DNA of 64,000 nucleotides from Planococcus sp. MB-3u-03 (GCF_002833405.1 NZ_CP025135.1:1593501-1657500), one strand, 5' to 3'. Positions 9,092-19,703 are shown, counted from the first letter of the stretch. Numbers and translations are program-made. Notes: a model not told the origin generated them from the sequence alone.

Positions 9092-10519
9092 ATGGCTCAA
9101 AATTACGATGTCGTCATCCTAGGCGGCGGTACGGGCGGCTATGTAGCGGCAATCCGCTCAGCCCAGCTCGGCCTCAAAACTGCGATTGTCGAAAAGGGCA
9201 AGCTGGGCGGCACATGCCTGCACCAAGGCTGCATCCCGAGTAAAGCATTGCTCCGCAGTGCCGAAGTATATGCAACGACAAAAAACCATGCTGCCGATTT
9301 TGGCGTCAATACCGGTGAAGTATCGCTCGATTTCTCACGCGTGCAACAGCGCAAACAAGGAATCGTCGACCAGCTTCATGCAGGGGTACAAGGCTTGATG
9401 AAAAAAGGCAAAATCGATGTTTACGAAGGCATCGGCCGCATTCTCGGGCCATCGATCTTCTCGCCAAACCCAGGAACCATTTCCGTCGAAATGAATAACG
9501 GGGAAGAAAACGAAATGCTTATTCCGAATAACGTCATCATTGCAACAGGTTCGCGACCGCGGACATTGCCGGGCCTTGATATCGACGGTGACTTCGTCAT
9601 GAGTTCAGAGGAAGCACTCGCGATGACCGAACTGCCGAAATCCATTTTGATTGTTGGCGGGGGCGTTATCGGAATCGAATGGGCATCAATGCTCAACGAT
9701 TTCGGCGTCGATGTGACGGTTCTCGAATACGCAGACCGCATCGTGCCAACTGAAGATAAAGACATTTCCAAAGAAATGCAGAAGTTGTTGAAGAAAAAAG
9801 GCGTGAAATTCGCAACTAGCGCGAAAGTCTTGCCGGAAACCGTCGAAAAAGGCGAAGGCCAAGTGTCGATCCAAGCCGAAATCAATGGCAGCAACGAAAC
9901 CTTCACTGCTGAAAAAATGCTGGTATCGGTCGGACGCCAAGCTAATGTGGAAAACATTGGGATTGAAAACACGGATATCCTTGTCGAAAAAGGCTTTATT
10001 CATGTGAAGAACACGTTCCAAACAAAAGAATCCCATATTTACGCAATCGGCGACGTCATCGGCGGCATGCAGCTCGCGCACGTAGCTTCTCATGAAGGCA
10101 TTACAGCGATCGAACATATCAAAGGCAACGCACCACATGCCATCAATTATGACCTTGTGTCCCGCTGCATCTACTCGAACCCTGAAGCGGCAAGCGTGGG
10201 CATTACAGAAGACCAAGCGAAAGAGCAAGGCTATGATGTGAAAACTGGAAAATTCTCGTTCAAGGCGATCGGCAAAGCGCTGGTCTACGGAGAATCGGAT
10301 GGTTTCGTGAAAATCATTGCAGATAAAGAAACGAACGATATCCTCGGCGTCCATATGATCGGGCCGCATGTGACGGACATGATCTCAGAAGCCGGGCTTG
10401 CCATGGTACTTGACGCAACGCCTTGGGAAATTGCAGATACAATCCACCCGCATCCGACGCTTTCAGAGGTCATGGGCGAAGCAGCTTTAGCAGTAGACGG
10501 CAAAGCGATCCATAGTTAA
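9092..10519 (+). CDS. lpdV: Dihydrolipoyl dehydrogenase, E3 of the branched-chain keto acid complex
   Basis: FAD enzyme that reoxidises dihydrolipoamide with NAD+. 475 aa. FAD-binding GGGTGG at residues 11-16, redox disulfide C42/C47 in GGTCLHQGCIPSK, NAD-binding GGGVIGIE, the FAD-contact segment YAIGDVIGGMQLAH, and the active-site HPHPTLSE near the C-terminus. The start is ATG 9092 after RBS AAAGGAGGAA, 22 bp behind the buk stop; the longer upstream frame overlaps buk and is rejected. Frame intact. Confidence 0.95.
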   Translation: MAQNYDVVILGGGTGGYVAAIRSAQLGLKTAIVEKGKLGGTCLHQGCIPSKALLRSAEVYATTKNHAADFGVNTGEVSLDFSRVQQRKQGIVDQLHAGVQGLMKKGKIDVYEGIGRILGPSIFSPNPGTISVEMNNGEENEMLIPNNVIIATGSRPRTLPGLDIDGDFVMSSEEALAMTELPKSILIVGGGVIGIEWASMLNDFGVDVTVLEYADRIVPTEDKDISKEMQKLLKKKGVKFATSAKVLPETVEKGEGQVSIQAEINGSNETFTAEKMLVSVGRQANVENIGIENTDILVEKGFIHVKNTFQTKESHIYAIGDVIGGMQLAHVASHEGITAIEHIKGNAPHAINYDLVSRCIYSNPEAASVGITEDQAKEQGYDVKTGKFSFKAIGKALVYGESDGFVKIIADKETNDILGVHMIGPHVTDMISEAGLAMVLDATPWEIADTIHPHPTLSEVMGEAALAVDGKAIHS

Positions 10520-10532
10520 AGGAGGAAATTCA

Positions 10533-11537
10533 ATGGCTACGAAACACGAAGAAGTAGGTTTGACGAACGAAGATGTCTTGAAAATATACGAAACGATGTT
10601 GACGGCACGCCGTGTCGATGAACGCATGTGGCTCCTGAACCGTGCAGGGAAAATTCCTTTCGTTATTTCTTGCCAAGGGCAGGAAGCAGCACAAGTCGGA
10701 GCGGCTTATGCGCTCGACAACACGAAAGATTATGTCGCACCGTATTACCGCGACCTTGGCGTAGTTCTTCATTTCGGCATGACGCCGAAAGATCTGATGC
10801 TGTCGGCATTTGCCAAAGCAGAAGACCCGAACTCCGGCGGCCGCCAGATGCCTGGGCATTTCGGGCAGAAGAAAAACCGCATCCTGACAGGTTCTTCACC
10901 TGTAACGACTCAGCTTCCGCATGCAGTGGGCGTTGCGCTTGCAGGTAAAATGAAGAAAAAAGATTTCATCACGTTCAACACGCTTGGTGAAGGATCTTCC
11001 AACCAAGGAGATTTTCATGAAGGTTTGAACTTTGCCGGCGTCCATAAATTGCCGGTAATCACGATGGTTGAAAACAACCGCTATGCGATTTCTGTGCCAT
11101 TTGAACGCCAAGTGGCGAGCAAAAACGTTTCAGACCGTGCGGCAAGCTACGGCATGCCGGGCGTGACGATCGACGGAAACGACCCGATCGAAGTCTATAA
11201 ACACGTGAAAGAAGCGGCAGACCGCGCACGCAACGGCGAAGGCCCGAGCTTGATCGAGACGGTTTCAGAACGCATGACGGCTCACTCATCTGATGATGAC
11301 CACCGCCAATACCGTTCAGCGGACGAACTCGCTGCACAAAAAGAAAAAGATCCGATTCTCTTGTTCGGTGCTTATTTGAAAGAAAATGGCATCATGAACG
11401 ATGAACTTGAAAAAGAAATCAACGACCGTATTATGGCGTTGGTGAACGAAGCGACAGATTATGCAGAAAACGCACCATATGCACCAGCAGAAAGTGCAAT
11501 GAAATACGTCTATGCTGAAGAAGGAGGAAACGAATAA
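10533..11537 (+). CDS. bkdAA: Branched-chain 2-oxo acid dehydrogenase E1 component, alpha subunit
   Basis: Thiamine diphosphate-dependent decarboxylase subunit that, with BkdAB, oxidatively decarboxylates branched-chain 2-oxo acids. 334 aa. The TPP-binding motif spans about residues 152-182, beginning GEGSSNQGDFHEGLNFA and ending in ENN. The phosphorylation-loop-like region ERMTAHSSDDDHRQYR is typical of BCKDH E1 alpha. RBS AAAGGAGGAA. The stop TAA overlaps the bkdAB ATG by one base, indicating translational coupling. Confidence 0.95.
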   Translation: MATKHEEVGLTNEDVLKIYETMLTARRVDERMWLLNRAGKIPFVISCQGQEAAQVGAAYALDNTKDYVAPYYRDLGVVLHFGMTPKDLMLSAFAKAEDPNSGGRQMPGHFGQKKNRILTGSSPVTTQLPHAVGVALAGKMKKKDFITFNTLGEGSSNQGDFHEGLNFAGVHKLPVITMVENNRYAISVPFERQVASKNVSDRAASYGMPGVTIDGNDPIEVYKHVKEAADRARNGEGPSLIETVSERMTAHSSDDDHRQYRSADELAAQKEKDPILLFGAYLKENGIMNDELEKEINDRIMALVNEATDYAENAPYAPAESAMKYVYAEEGGNE

Positions 11538-12520
11538 TGGCAGTTATGAGTTATATCGATGCCATCACGCTTGCCATGAAAGAAGAAATGGCGCGTGACG
11601 AAAACGTTTTCGTACTCGGGGAAGATGTCGGGAAAAAAGGCGGCGTCTTCAAAGCGACACAAGGGCTTTACGACGAATTCGGCGAAGACCGCGTAGTCGA
11701 TACGCCGCTAGCTGAATCAGCTATTGCCGGAGTCGGAATCGGCGCGGCCATGTACGGTCTGCGCCCGATCGCTGAATTCCAGTTTGCGGATTTCATCATG
11801 CCAGCAGTCAACCAAATCATTTCGGAAGCTTCGCGCATCCGTTACCGCTCAAATAACGACTGGTCTTGCCCGATTGTCTTCCGTGCACCATTCGGCGGCG
11901 GCGTCCACGGCGCACTTTACCATTCGCAATCCGTCGAAGCGGTATTTGCCAACCAGCCTGGATTGAAAATCGTCATCCCATCCACTCCATATGACGCTAA
12001 AGGACTACTGAAAGCCGCGATCCGCGACGAAGACCCGGTCATGTTCTTTGAGCATAAACGCGCTTACCGCCTAATCAAAGGCGAAGTGCCGGAAGATGAT
12101 TACACAATCGAAATAGGCAAAGCCGATGTTAAACGCGAAGGCGAAGACATCACCGTCATCACGTACGGATTGGCTGTCCATTTCGCATTGCAAGCTGCAG
12201 AACGTTTAGCGGAAGATGGCTACTCCGTTCACATCTTGGATCTGCGCACCATCTATCCATTAGATAAAGAAGGCATCATCGAAGCAGCGAAAAAGACCGG
12301 TAAAGTCCTTCTTGTCACAGAAGACAATAAAGAAGGAAGCATCATCGGAGAAGTGGCAGCGATCATCGCTGAAAACTGCCTATTCGACCTCGACGCACCG
12401 ATCAAGCGCCTCGCAGGACCGGACATCCCGGCCATGCCATACGCACCGACCATGGAGAAATTCTTCATGATCAACCCGGACAAAGTAGAAAAAGCCATGA
12501 GAGAACTAGCCGAGTTTTAA
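11537..12520 (+). CDS. bkdAB: Branched-chain 2-oxo acid dehydrogenase E1 component, beta subunit
   Basis: Partner of BkdAA. 327 aa, intact. Conserved features include GEDVGKKGGVFKATQGL, the segment DTPLAESAIAGVGIGAAMYG, GGGVHGALYHSQS, and the C-terminal transketolase domain with VHILDLRTIYPLD and VTEDNKEGSIIGE. RBS GAAGGAGGAA overlaps the end of bkdAA. Followed by 288 bp of repeat DNA before bkdB, an unusual gap within this operon. Confidence 0.95.
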   Translation: MAVMSYIDAITLAMKEEMARDENVFVLGEDVGKKGGVFKATQGLYDEFGEDRVVDTPLAESAIAGVGIGAAMYGLRPIAEFQFADFIMPAVNQIISEASRIRYRSNNDWSCPIVFRAPFGGGVHGALYHSQSVEAVFANQPGLKIVIPSTPYDAKGLLKAAIRDEDPVMFFEHKRAYRLIKGEVPEDDYTIEIGKADVKREGEDITVITYGLAVHFALQAAERLAEDGYSVHILDLRTIYPLDKEGIIEAAKKTGKVLLVTEDNKEGSIIGEVAAIIAENCLFDLDAPIKRLAGPDIPAMPYAPTMEKFFMINPDKVEKAMRELAEF

Positions 12521-12523
12521 GAA

Positions 12524-12642
12524 GAAAAGCGGAGTTGCCCATCTAGCCCCGACAAGCGCTGGAGGTCATGTCGGCACTGGCGCTTTTTGCCAGTGCAGGC
12601 GGGACCGAAGCGACCTCGAGGGGCTGGGCAACGGAGCTAGAC
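12524..12642 (+). repeat. Palindromic repeat element A between bkdAB and bkdB
   Basis: Begins AGAAAAGCGGA and folds into a long stem: GTTGCCCA (12534-12541) pairs with TGGGCAAC (12625-12632), AGCCCC (12545-12550) with GGGGCT (12620-12625, sharing one base with the outer helix), and a perfect inner hairpin GCACTGGC / GCCAGTGC (12574-12596) has a GCTTTTT loop. No coding frame. Resembles an REP/MITE-like extragenic element. Confidence 0.6.
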
Positions 12643-12643
12643 A

Positions 12644-12755
12644 GAAGAAAAGCGGAAATGGCCGTTTAGCTTCGACAGGCATAAAGCAGGCTGGCGAAGC
12701 GGCGCTTTTTGCCGCACAGCCGGGATGGCTTATGACCCGAGAAGCTGGCCGTTAA
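12644..12755 (+). repeat. Palindromic repeat element B, second copy of the same architecture
   Basis: Starts with the same GAAGAAAAGCGGA as element A. AGCTTC (12668-12673) pairs with GAAGCT (12741-12746), GGCTG with CAGCC, and the inner hairpin GCGGC-GCTTTTT-GCCGC keeps the same loop as element A while the stem sequence differs. Same fold with a different sequence points to a structured repeat family. Confidence 0.55.
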
Positions 12756-12808
12756 CGCATAACCCTTATAAATGAATACGCATCACAGATTGAAAAGGAG
12801 GAATCCCT

Positions 12809-14128
12809 TTGGCTATTGAAAAAATCACGATGCCCCAACTTGGCGAAAGTGTAACAGAAGGCACGATCGAAAAATGGCTCGTCCAGCCAGGCGACCATGT
12901 AAACAAGTATGATCCGTTGGCGGAAGTCAATACCGATAAAGTAACGGCAGAAGTTCCTTCATCCTTTACGGGGACGATCAAGGAATTGATCGCTTCTGAA
13001 GGCGATACATTGGAAGTCGGCGAAGTGGTCTGCACGATCGAAACTGAAGGCGGAGATTCTGCCCCAGTGGAAGAAGCAAAACCCGCTGAAGGCGAAAAAG
13101 CCAATGAAATGCCGGCTGCAGGCGCGGCACCGACGAAAAAACTCGAAGGTGAACAAGGCTCGTCAAAACCGGCTAAGCCACAGGGCGGCAAAGCGCGTTA
13201 TTCACCAGCCGTTCTTCGCCTCGCGCAAGATCACGACATCGACTTGAATCAAGTCGAAGGATCTGGAAACGAAGGCCGCATCACCCGCAAAGATTTGATG
13301 CAATTGATCGACAGCGGCAACATCCCACAAGCTGGCGGCGAAACTGCACAAGCGCCGCAAGCGGCTGAAACAGCTGAACCTGTTCAACAAGCAGCGCCGC
13401 AACAAGCACCGAAAGCGCCAGCTGCTAAGGAAGAATCAATCGAATCAGCTCCTGGCGATATCGAAATCCCAGTCACCGGCGTGCGCAAAGCGATTGCAGC
13501 CAATATGCTCAAGAGCAAGCACGAAGCGCCGCATGCGTGGATGATGATCGAAGTCGACGTGACGGACCTTGCGCAATTCCGCGATTCCATCAAAGGCGAC
13601 TTCAAGAAAAAAGAAGGATTCAACATTACGTATTTCGCGTTCTTCGTCAAAGCGATCTCCCAAGCATTGAAAGAGTTCCCAATGATGAACTCGATGTGGG
13701 CAGGGGACAAGATCATCCAGAAGAAAGACATCAACATCTCAATCGCTGTCGCTTCAGACAACGCCTTGTTCGTGCCGGTCATCAAAAATGCTGACGAGAA
13801 ATCCGTTAAAGGCATCGGGCGTGAAATCAACGAACTGGCGCAAAAAGCGCGCACAGGCAAATTGAAATCGGCAGATATGCAGGGCGGCACATTCACCGTC
13901 AACAACACCGGTTCGTTCGGTTCTGTTCAATCGATGGGCATCATCAACCATCCGCAGGCTGCCATCATCCAAGTCGAGTCAATCGTCAAGCGCCCAGTCA
14001 TCATGCAAGGTGGAATGATCGCTGCACGTGATATGGTCAACTTGTGCCTATCGCTCGACCACCGTGTTCTCGATGGCCTCGTTTGCGGGCAGTTCTTGGC
14101 ACGCGTCAAAGAAATCCTTGAAAAATGA
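12809..14128 (+). CDS. bkdB: Branched-chain 2-oxo acid dehydrogenase E2, lipoamide acyltransferase
   Basis: Core of the complex, transferring acyl groups from lipoamide to CoA. 439 aa. N-terminal lipoyl domain with the lipoylated Lys44 in NTDKVTAEV, an Ala/Pro/Glu-rich linker, the E1/E3-binding domain (about 131-167, YSPAVLRLAQDHDIDL), a second linker, and the catalytic domain with DHRVLDG (His418, Asp422). Start is TTG 12809 giving MAIEKITMPQLGES, after RBS AAAAGGAGGAA. Last gene of the operon, frame intact. Confidence 0.93.
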   Translation: MAIEKITMPQLGESVTEGTIEKWLVQPGDHVNKYDPLAEVNTDKVTAEVPSSFTGTIKELIASEGDTLEVGEVVCTIETEGGDSAPVEEAKPAEGEKANEMPAAGAAPTKKLEGEQGSSKPAKPQGGKARYSPAVLRLAQDHDIDLNQVEGSGNEGRITRKDLMQLIDSGNIPQAGGETAQAPQAAETAEPVQQAAPQQAPKAPAAKEESIESAPGDIEIPVTGVRKAIAANMLKSKHEAPHAWMMIEVDVTDLAQFRDSIKGDFKKKEGFNITYFAFFVKAISQALKEFPMMNSMWAGDKIIQKKDINISIAVASDNALFVPVIKNADEKSVKGIGREINELAQKARTGKLKSADMQGGTFTVNNTGSFGSVQSMGIINHPQAAIIQVESIVKRPVIMQGGMIAARDMVNLCLSLDHRVLDGLVCGQFLARVKEILEK

Positions 14129-14156
14129 ACAAAGACAATACATCTGTTTATTGATG

Positions 14157-14191
14157 AAAAGTTTGAGTCTTCGGACTTCAAGCTTTTTCTT
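14157..14191 (+). terminator. Terminator ending the bkd operon
   Basis: AAAAGTTTGAGTC and GACTTCAAGCTTTTT pair around a TTCG tetraloop, with one bulge, followed by a T-rich tail. Confidence 0.7.
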
Positions 14192-14248
14192 TCAGTAACT
14201 TGCAACGTCAGGTAAAATGGAGACAGAAAGCTTTGAGGAGGGAATAGT

Positions 14249-15941
14249 TTGACGATTGAATCGATGAAAACATTCAGTTTCCTGAGCGTACATACGAAGA
14301 ATGGAAACAAGCGGCAGAAGCTGCACTGAAAGGAAAAGATTTTGAAAAGGTGATGAAAACCAGCACCATTGAAGACATCACCCTCGAACCCTCTATACGA
14401 AAGACATGCTGGAGCGATCCGTATCCGACGTGGATGCGCAAGTAGCCGCCGTCCAGAGCGGAAAGTTCGGCCCTTCCTGGATCGTGGCACAAGAAATCAC
14501 GGCGCATGATGCGGAGGAATTTTGGCCGTGACAGAAGATGATTTGTCCGCACGCGGCAATGAAGCGGTCGTCTATTCCGGTGCGCAGCCATTCGATTGGA
14601 CCGAAGCGCAGCTCGAACAGCTTGCGGAATTGATCGTCCGCTATCCGATTTATTTCTGCTGACGGAAGATCAAGATCCGATTTTACGTGTGTTAGAACGG
14701 TTGTCAGACGAACAGCGGGCCAACGTACAAGGCGTCATTTTCACGGAAGAGCCAATCCAGGCACCGGAAAATGTCCGTACCGGCTTGATTGATACATTGC
14801 CGACGCATAATGCCGGCGGGACGATCATCCATGAACTTGGCGTGGCGCTTAGCATGATGGCCGAAGCACTGAACCAGCAGAATTTCGAATCAGCGGCGAA
14901 GAGCTTCTGGGTACGTTTGCAGTCGACACTCATTTCTTCCAGGAAATTTCCAAAATACGGGCATTCCGCGTATTATGGCAGGCATTCTGTTCCGCTTACG
15001 GAAAACAAGCGCCGCGCATCCCGGTATTTACGGAAACGTCAGTGCGCTCGTATTCCAAACTGGACCCTTACGTCAATTTGCTGCGTGCAGGCAATGCCCA
15101 CTTTTCCGCAGTGCTAGCGGGAACGGACGGCCATACCGTGCATCCGCATGATTTCTTGACAGTTCCGACCGGCTCGAGCCGGCGCATCGCGCGCAATGTG
15201 CAATTAGTTATTAAAGAAGAATCCCATGTGTCGCATGTCACCGATGTTGCAGCTGGCTCTTATTACATCGAAAGCCTAACACGTGAATATGTCGATGCCG
15301 CATGGAGCTATTTCTTGGAAATCCAGGAAGCAGGAGGCTATTCGGCAGTCAAGAGGAGCGGCTGGCTGACAGACGATATTCAAGCCAAATGGCTCGATCG
15401 CGAACAGCAAGTGGCCAACCGCAAAGCTTCCTTGATCGGCACGAATATTTACGCCAATCCCCAGGAGCCGGTGAAAGATGCAAAAATCGATACGGCCCAT
15501 TTGGAGTATATGACAGCTAAACGCTTGGCGACGCCATTCGAAAAATTACGTGCGAAAAGCCGCGAAACGAGCGTCAAATCGGCCATTATCTTGTTAGAGC
15601 CATTAAAAGCCGTGAAACCGCAGGCAGATTTTGTACAAGGTTTTCTATCCGTTGCAGGAATCGAACCTGAAATCAGCCCGTATCTTTCATCCGCTGACGA
15701 AGTCAACCGATACATCCGTTCTGAAGAGCTCGACTACGCCGTTCTGTGCGGAAGCCGTGACACCTTCGACAAGATCATTCCGCAACTCGATGCGAAAGCG
15801 GCGATTGACGTTGCCGGTAAAATCGATGCTGATCTCTTGAAGAACTGGGAAGCAAATGGCATCCGCGACTCTCTTTATGCGGGTAAACCGTTAATTGACA
15901 AATTGGAAGCAGTTTTGTCACTTGGAAAGGAGGCGCTGTAA
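14249..15941 (+). pseudogene. mutA: Methylmalonyl-CoA mutase small subunit, multiply frameshifted
   Basis: Non-catalytic partner of the B12-dependent mutase. Pieces in different frames give MTIESMK, TYEEWKQAAEAALKGKDFEK, VAAVQSGKFGPSWIVAQE, then VFTETSVRSYSKLDPYVNLL and DFLTVPTGSSRRIARN, which are typical of MutA. The last third (from about 15042) is one open frame ending LGKEAL, and its stop abuts the mutB ATG. At least four single-base shifts lie between 14270 and 15050. Start TTG 14249 follows RBS GAGGAGGGAA. Shared operon with mutB and meaB. Confidence 0.85.
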
Positions 15942-18085
15942 ATGACGATACCTGATTTTACGAAAATTGACGTCTCAAAACTCGATACGGCTAAATTGGG
16001 CGACCGGGATGAGAGCGCTTTTATGACCAATGAAGGCATTGCCGTGAAACCGTTTTATTCTTCGAAAGACTTGAATAAAGAACAAACGAGCTTTCCTGGC
16101 TTTGCGCCGAACGTCCGGGGACCATACCCGACAATGTACGTGTCACGGCCATGGACTGTTCGCCAATATGCCGGTTTCTCGACAGCTGAAGAAAGCAACG
16201 CCTTTTACCGCCGCAATTTGGCAATGGGGCAAAAAGGCTTGTCAGTGGCATTCGACCTCGCGACGCACCGCGGCTATGATTCGGACCATCCGCGCGTTGT
16301 CGGCGATGTCGGTAAAGCGGGTGTGGCCATCGATAGCGTCGAAGACATGAAAATCTTGTTCGACGGCATCCCGCTTGACCAAATGTCGGTTTCGATGACG
16401 ATGAACGGTGCAGTAGTGCCGATCATGGCATTTTTCATTGTCGCTGCAGAAGAGCAGGGCGTATCTCCCGAACAATTGGCGGGCACAATCCAAAACGATA
16501 TTTTGAAAGAATACATGGTGCGCAATACGTATATCTACCCTCCAGCGATGTCGATGCAGATCATTGCGGATATCTTTAAATACACATCCGATCACATGCC
16601 GAAATTTAACTCAATTTCCATTTCGGGCTACCATATCCAAGAAGCTGGAGCCACAGCAGATATCGAACTTGCCTATACTTTGGCAGACGGATTGGAATAT
16701 GTCCGTACCGGTTTGGGTGCAGGAATCGGCATCGACCAGTTCGCGCCGCGCCTGTCATTCTTCTGGGGAATCGGCATGAACTATTTCATGGAAGTAGCAA
16801 AAATGCGTGCTGGACGCGAAATCTGGGCGAAGATGATGAAGAGCTTCGATCCGCAAAATGCCAAATCCTTGGCGCTCCGCACACATTCCCAAACTTCGGG
16901 TTGGAGCTTGACCGAGCAGGACCCGTTCAATAACGTGACGCGCACGCTGCTCGAAGCGAATGCGGCAGCGATGGGCCACACACAATCCTTGCATACCAAT
17001 GCACTCGATGAAGCGATTGCCTTGCCGACTGATTTCTCCGCTCGCATTGCGCGTAACACGCAATTATTCCTTCAAGAAGAGACCTTGATGAACAATACGA
17101 TCGATCCATGGGGCGGATCGTATTACGTCGAAAAACTGACAGAAGAATTGATGGAAAAAGCCTGGACATTAATCGAGGAAGTCGAGGAACTTGGCGGCAT
17201 GGCGAAAGCGATCGAAACGGGCCTCCCGAAAATGCGTATCGAAGAAGCGGCTGCGAAAAAGCAAGCGCAAATCGATTCGAATGAAGAGACGATCATCGGC
17301 GTCAACCGTTACCGCCTTGACGAAGAGGACCCAATCGATATTTTGAATATCGACAATACGATGGTGCGTAAAAAGCAGATAGAGCGACTCGATCGAATGC
17401 GTGATACGCGCGACCAGAAAAAAGTAGAGAAAGCGCTGCTCGAGCTGACAAAAGCAGCCGAAACCGGCGAAGACAATATTCTCGCCTGCGCGATTGAAGC
17501 AGCACGCCACCGGGCATCACTCGGCGAGATTTCGGATGCTATCGAAAAGCTTCCGGCAGGCATAAGGCGGTGATCCGTTCCGTGAGCGGTGTATACAGTT
17601 CAAACTTCTCCAACCAGGAAGAAATGCAGATCGTCAAACAAATGACGGAGGAATTCATTGAAAATGAAGGCCGCCGCCCGCGTATCTTGATCGCCAAGAT
17701 GGGCCAGGACGGACACGACCGCGGGCGAAAGTCATTTCGACTGCGTTCGCCGATCTCGGCTTTGATGTCGACATCGGGCCATTGTTCCAAACGCCTGCAG
17801 AAACAGCCCAACAGGCAGCAGAAAATGACGTTCATGTCATCGGTGTCAGCTCGCTTGCGGCTGGCCATATGACACTTGTTCCGGATCTCGCGGCAGAGTT
17901 GAAAAAGTCGGGCGCGAAGACATTTTGATCGTCGTCGGCGGCGTCATCCCGGCCCAGGATTACGAGTTCCTGCGCAATAACGGCGCCAGTGCCATCTTTG
18001 GTCCGGGGACGGTTATCCCGGTTGCTGCCCAAAAGTTATCGAAGAAATCTATGCGCGCCTCGGGTACGAGGAAGAGGCAGACTGA
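15942..18085 (+). pseudogene. mutB: Methylmalonyl-CoA mutase large (catalytic) subunit, frameshifted in the B12 domain
   Basis: Interconverts (R)-methylmalonyl-CoA and succinyl-CoA. The TIM-barrel half is intact from ATG 15942 ([36 protein letters not shown]). A base loss near 17555 ends the open frame at 17573; the correct frame continues [14 protein letters not shown] into the cobalamin domain, where [15 protein letters not shown] holds the DxHxxG B12-ligand motif. Further shifts occur near 17725 and 17915 before the usual end LGYEEEAD. Expected length about 715 aa. The stop TGA overlaps the meaB ATG by one base. Confidence 0.9.
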
Positions 18086-19148
18086 TGGATCGCGAGAAGC
18101 AGTCCAGACAGGTCATGTCGGGTGTTTCGGATAAGCATGATGGCATGAATGCATTGCCAAGGAAGAAATTCAAGAAACCCAGTACGAGCCAGTTTGATTT
18201 GGGCGAACTCGCGCGGCGTCGAAAGCGGGTCGCGCTTACATTTAGGGAAGGCGATCACCTTGCTTGAAAGCACCAACCCCGAGCATAAAAGCGCGGACAG
18301 GAATTATTGAATGAGCTGCTGCCGAAAACGGGCAATAGCATCCGCATCGGCATCACTGGAGTTCCAGGAGCCGGCAAAGCACGTTCATCGAAACCTTCGG
18401 GACGATGCTGACAGAGCTCGGCCACCGCGTGGCGGTGCTTGCGATCGATCCGAGTTCCTCGCGAACCGGCGGCAGCATACTCGGTGATAAAACGCGCATG
18501 GAAGAACTGGCGCGAAACCCTAAAGCGTTCATCCGGCCGTCGCCAACTGCAGGAACACTCGGCGGCGTCCATAAAAAGACACGCGAGACGATGCTCTTGT
18601 GCGAAGCGGCAGGCTACGATGTGATCTTGGTCGAAACGGTCGGTGTCGGACAGAGCGAGACGCTCGTGCGCGGCATGGTCGATATGTTCCTGTTGCTTGT
18701 GTTGACGGGTGCTGGTGATGAATTGCAAGGCATGAAAAAAGGCATCTTGGAGTTGGCGGATGCGATGATCGTCCATAAAGCGGACCGGGACAATTTGCCG
18801 CTCGCCAAGAAAACGGTGCGGGAATACAAGCAGATGTTGCATTTCCTGCAGCCGGCGACTGAAGGATGGACGACACGCCCTTTGGCTGTTTCTTCCATCG
18901 AAGGAACCGGCATGCAGGAAGTCTGGGATATGGTTAAGGAATTTGAGCAAGCGGTCAAAGAAAGCGGCTACTGGAGCACCAGACGCCAGGAACAGACACG
19001 CGATTGGTTCCGTTCGATGATCACCGACGAGTTGCTTGGGCGTTTCTACGGGGACCCTGAGCGCAAACAGCAGGTGAAAGACATGGAGCAGCGGATTCTC
19101 AATGACCGATTGACGGTCTCACAGGCGGTCACGGAACTGTTCAAGTAA
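18085..19148 (+). pseudogene. meaB: Methylmalonyl-CoA mutase-associated GTPase MeaB, frameshifted near the N-terminus
   Basis: G3E-family GTPase that protects and reloads the B12 mutase. Starts [13 protein letters not shown]; after shifts near 18218, 18295 and 18380 the main frame carries the P-loop GVPGAGKSTFIE (AAAA reduced to AAA at the Lys-Ser codons), [28 protein letters not shown] and the G3/G4 region [10 protein letters not shown] and VHKADRDN. From 18405 to the stop the frame is open. Follows mutB with a one-base overlap. Confidence 0.88.
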
Positions 19149-19154
19149 GCTTTT

Positions 19155-19183
19155 TTGCAACTGTGCCGCCGTCCTGATATGAT
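19155..19183 (+). promoter_or_regulatory. SigmaA-type promoter for brxB
   Basis: TTGCAA (19155-19160), 17-bp spacer, TATGAT (19178-19183), 30 bp before the brxB start and just after meaB. Confidence 0.6.
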
Positions 19184-19213
19184 AAGAACAGCAATAATGA
19201 AGGAGTGGTACAG

Positions 19214-19690
19214 ATGAGCATGGATTTTAACTTTCTGATGAATGATATTGTTACACAAGCCCGCCAAGAACTAACAGACGGTGGCTATACACAGCTCGAA
19301 ACGGCAGAAGACGTGCAAGAGGCATTCGCAAAACCCGGCACGAGCCTTGTCATGATCAACTCAGTTTGCGGATGTGCAGGCGGCATCGCACGCCCGGCTG
19401 CTCTTCACTCGGTCCATTACGATAAACGCCCGGATCACTTGTATACGGTGTTTGCCGGCCAAGATAAAGAAGCAACAGCGCAAGCGCGTGACTTGTTCGG
19501 CGATGACCATTTGCCATCGTCACCATCGTTCGCTTTCTTGAAGGACGGCAAATTAGTGGATGAAATCGGCCGCCACGAAATCGAAGGGCACGATCCGATG
19601 TCGGTCATTACGCATATCCAGTCAATTTTCGAAGAGCATTGCGAAGAATGTAAGAAAAATGCCCCGGTTGCGGGGCATTTTGTATTTTGA
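19214..19690 (+). CDS. brxB: Bacilliredoxin (BrxB/YqiW family)
   Basis: Small thioredoxin-fold oxidoreductase that removes bacillithiol mixed disulfides from proteins. The CGC active site is in [14 protein letters not shown], about residues 53-55, and the [16 protein letters not shown] and [11 protein letters not shown] segments match the family. Start ATG 19214 follows AAGGAG. Family members normally end at the position of FEEHC; here the frame runs 15 codons further, straight through a terminator hairpin. This is either a real extension or a lost base before an earlier stop (GAATGTAAG). Same neighbour (yqjA) as in B. subtilis. Confidence 0.88.
   Translation: MSMDFNFLMNDIVTQARQELTDGGYTQLETAEDVQEAFAKPGTSLVMINSVCGCAGGIARPAALHSVHYDKRPDHLYTVFAGQDKEATAQARDLFGDDHLPSSPSFAFLKDGKLVDEIGRHEIEGHDPMSVITHIQSIFEEHCEECKKNAPVAGHFVF
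19657..19687 (+). terminator. Terminator hairpin overlapping the 3' end of brxB
   Basis: AAATGCCCC / GGGGCATTT with a T-rich tail (TGTATTTT). It lies inside the last codons of the open brxB frame and 17 bp before the next start. Confidence 0.7.
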
Positions 19691-19703
19691 GGGGAGACGC
19701 CTT

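Noticed and set aside
9421..10369. Long minus-strand open frames inside lpdV
   Set aside because: They lie opposite a well-conserved gene with all catalytic motifs and have no RBS or recognisable domains; they are antisense shadows, as are similar frames opposite recN, bkdB, mutB and mmdA.
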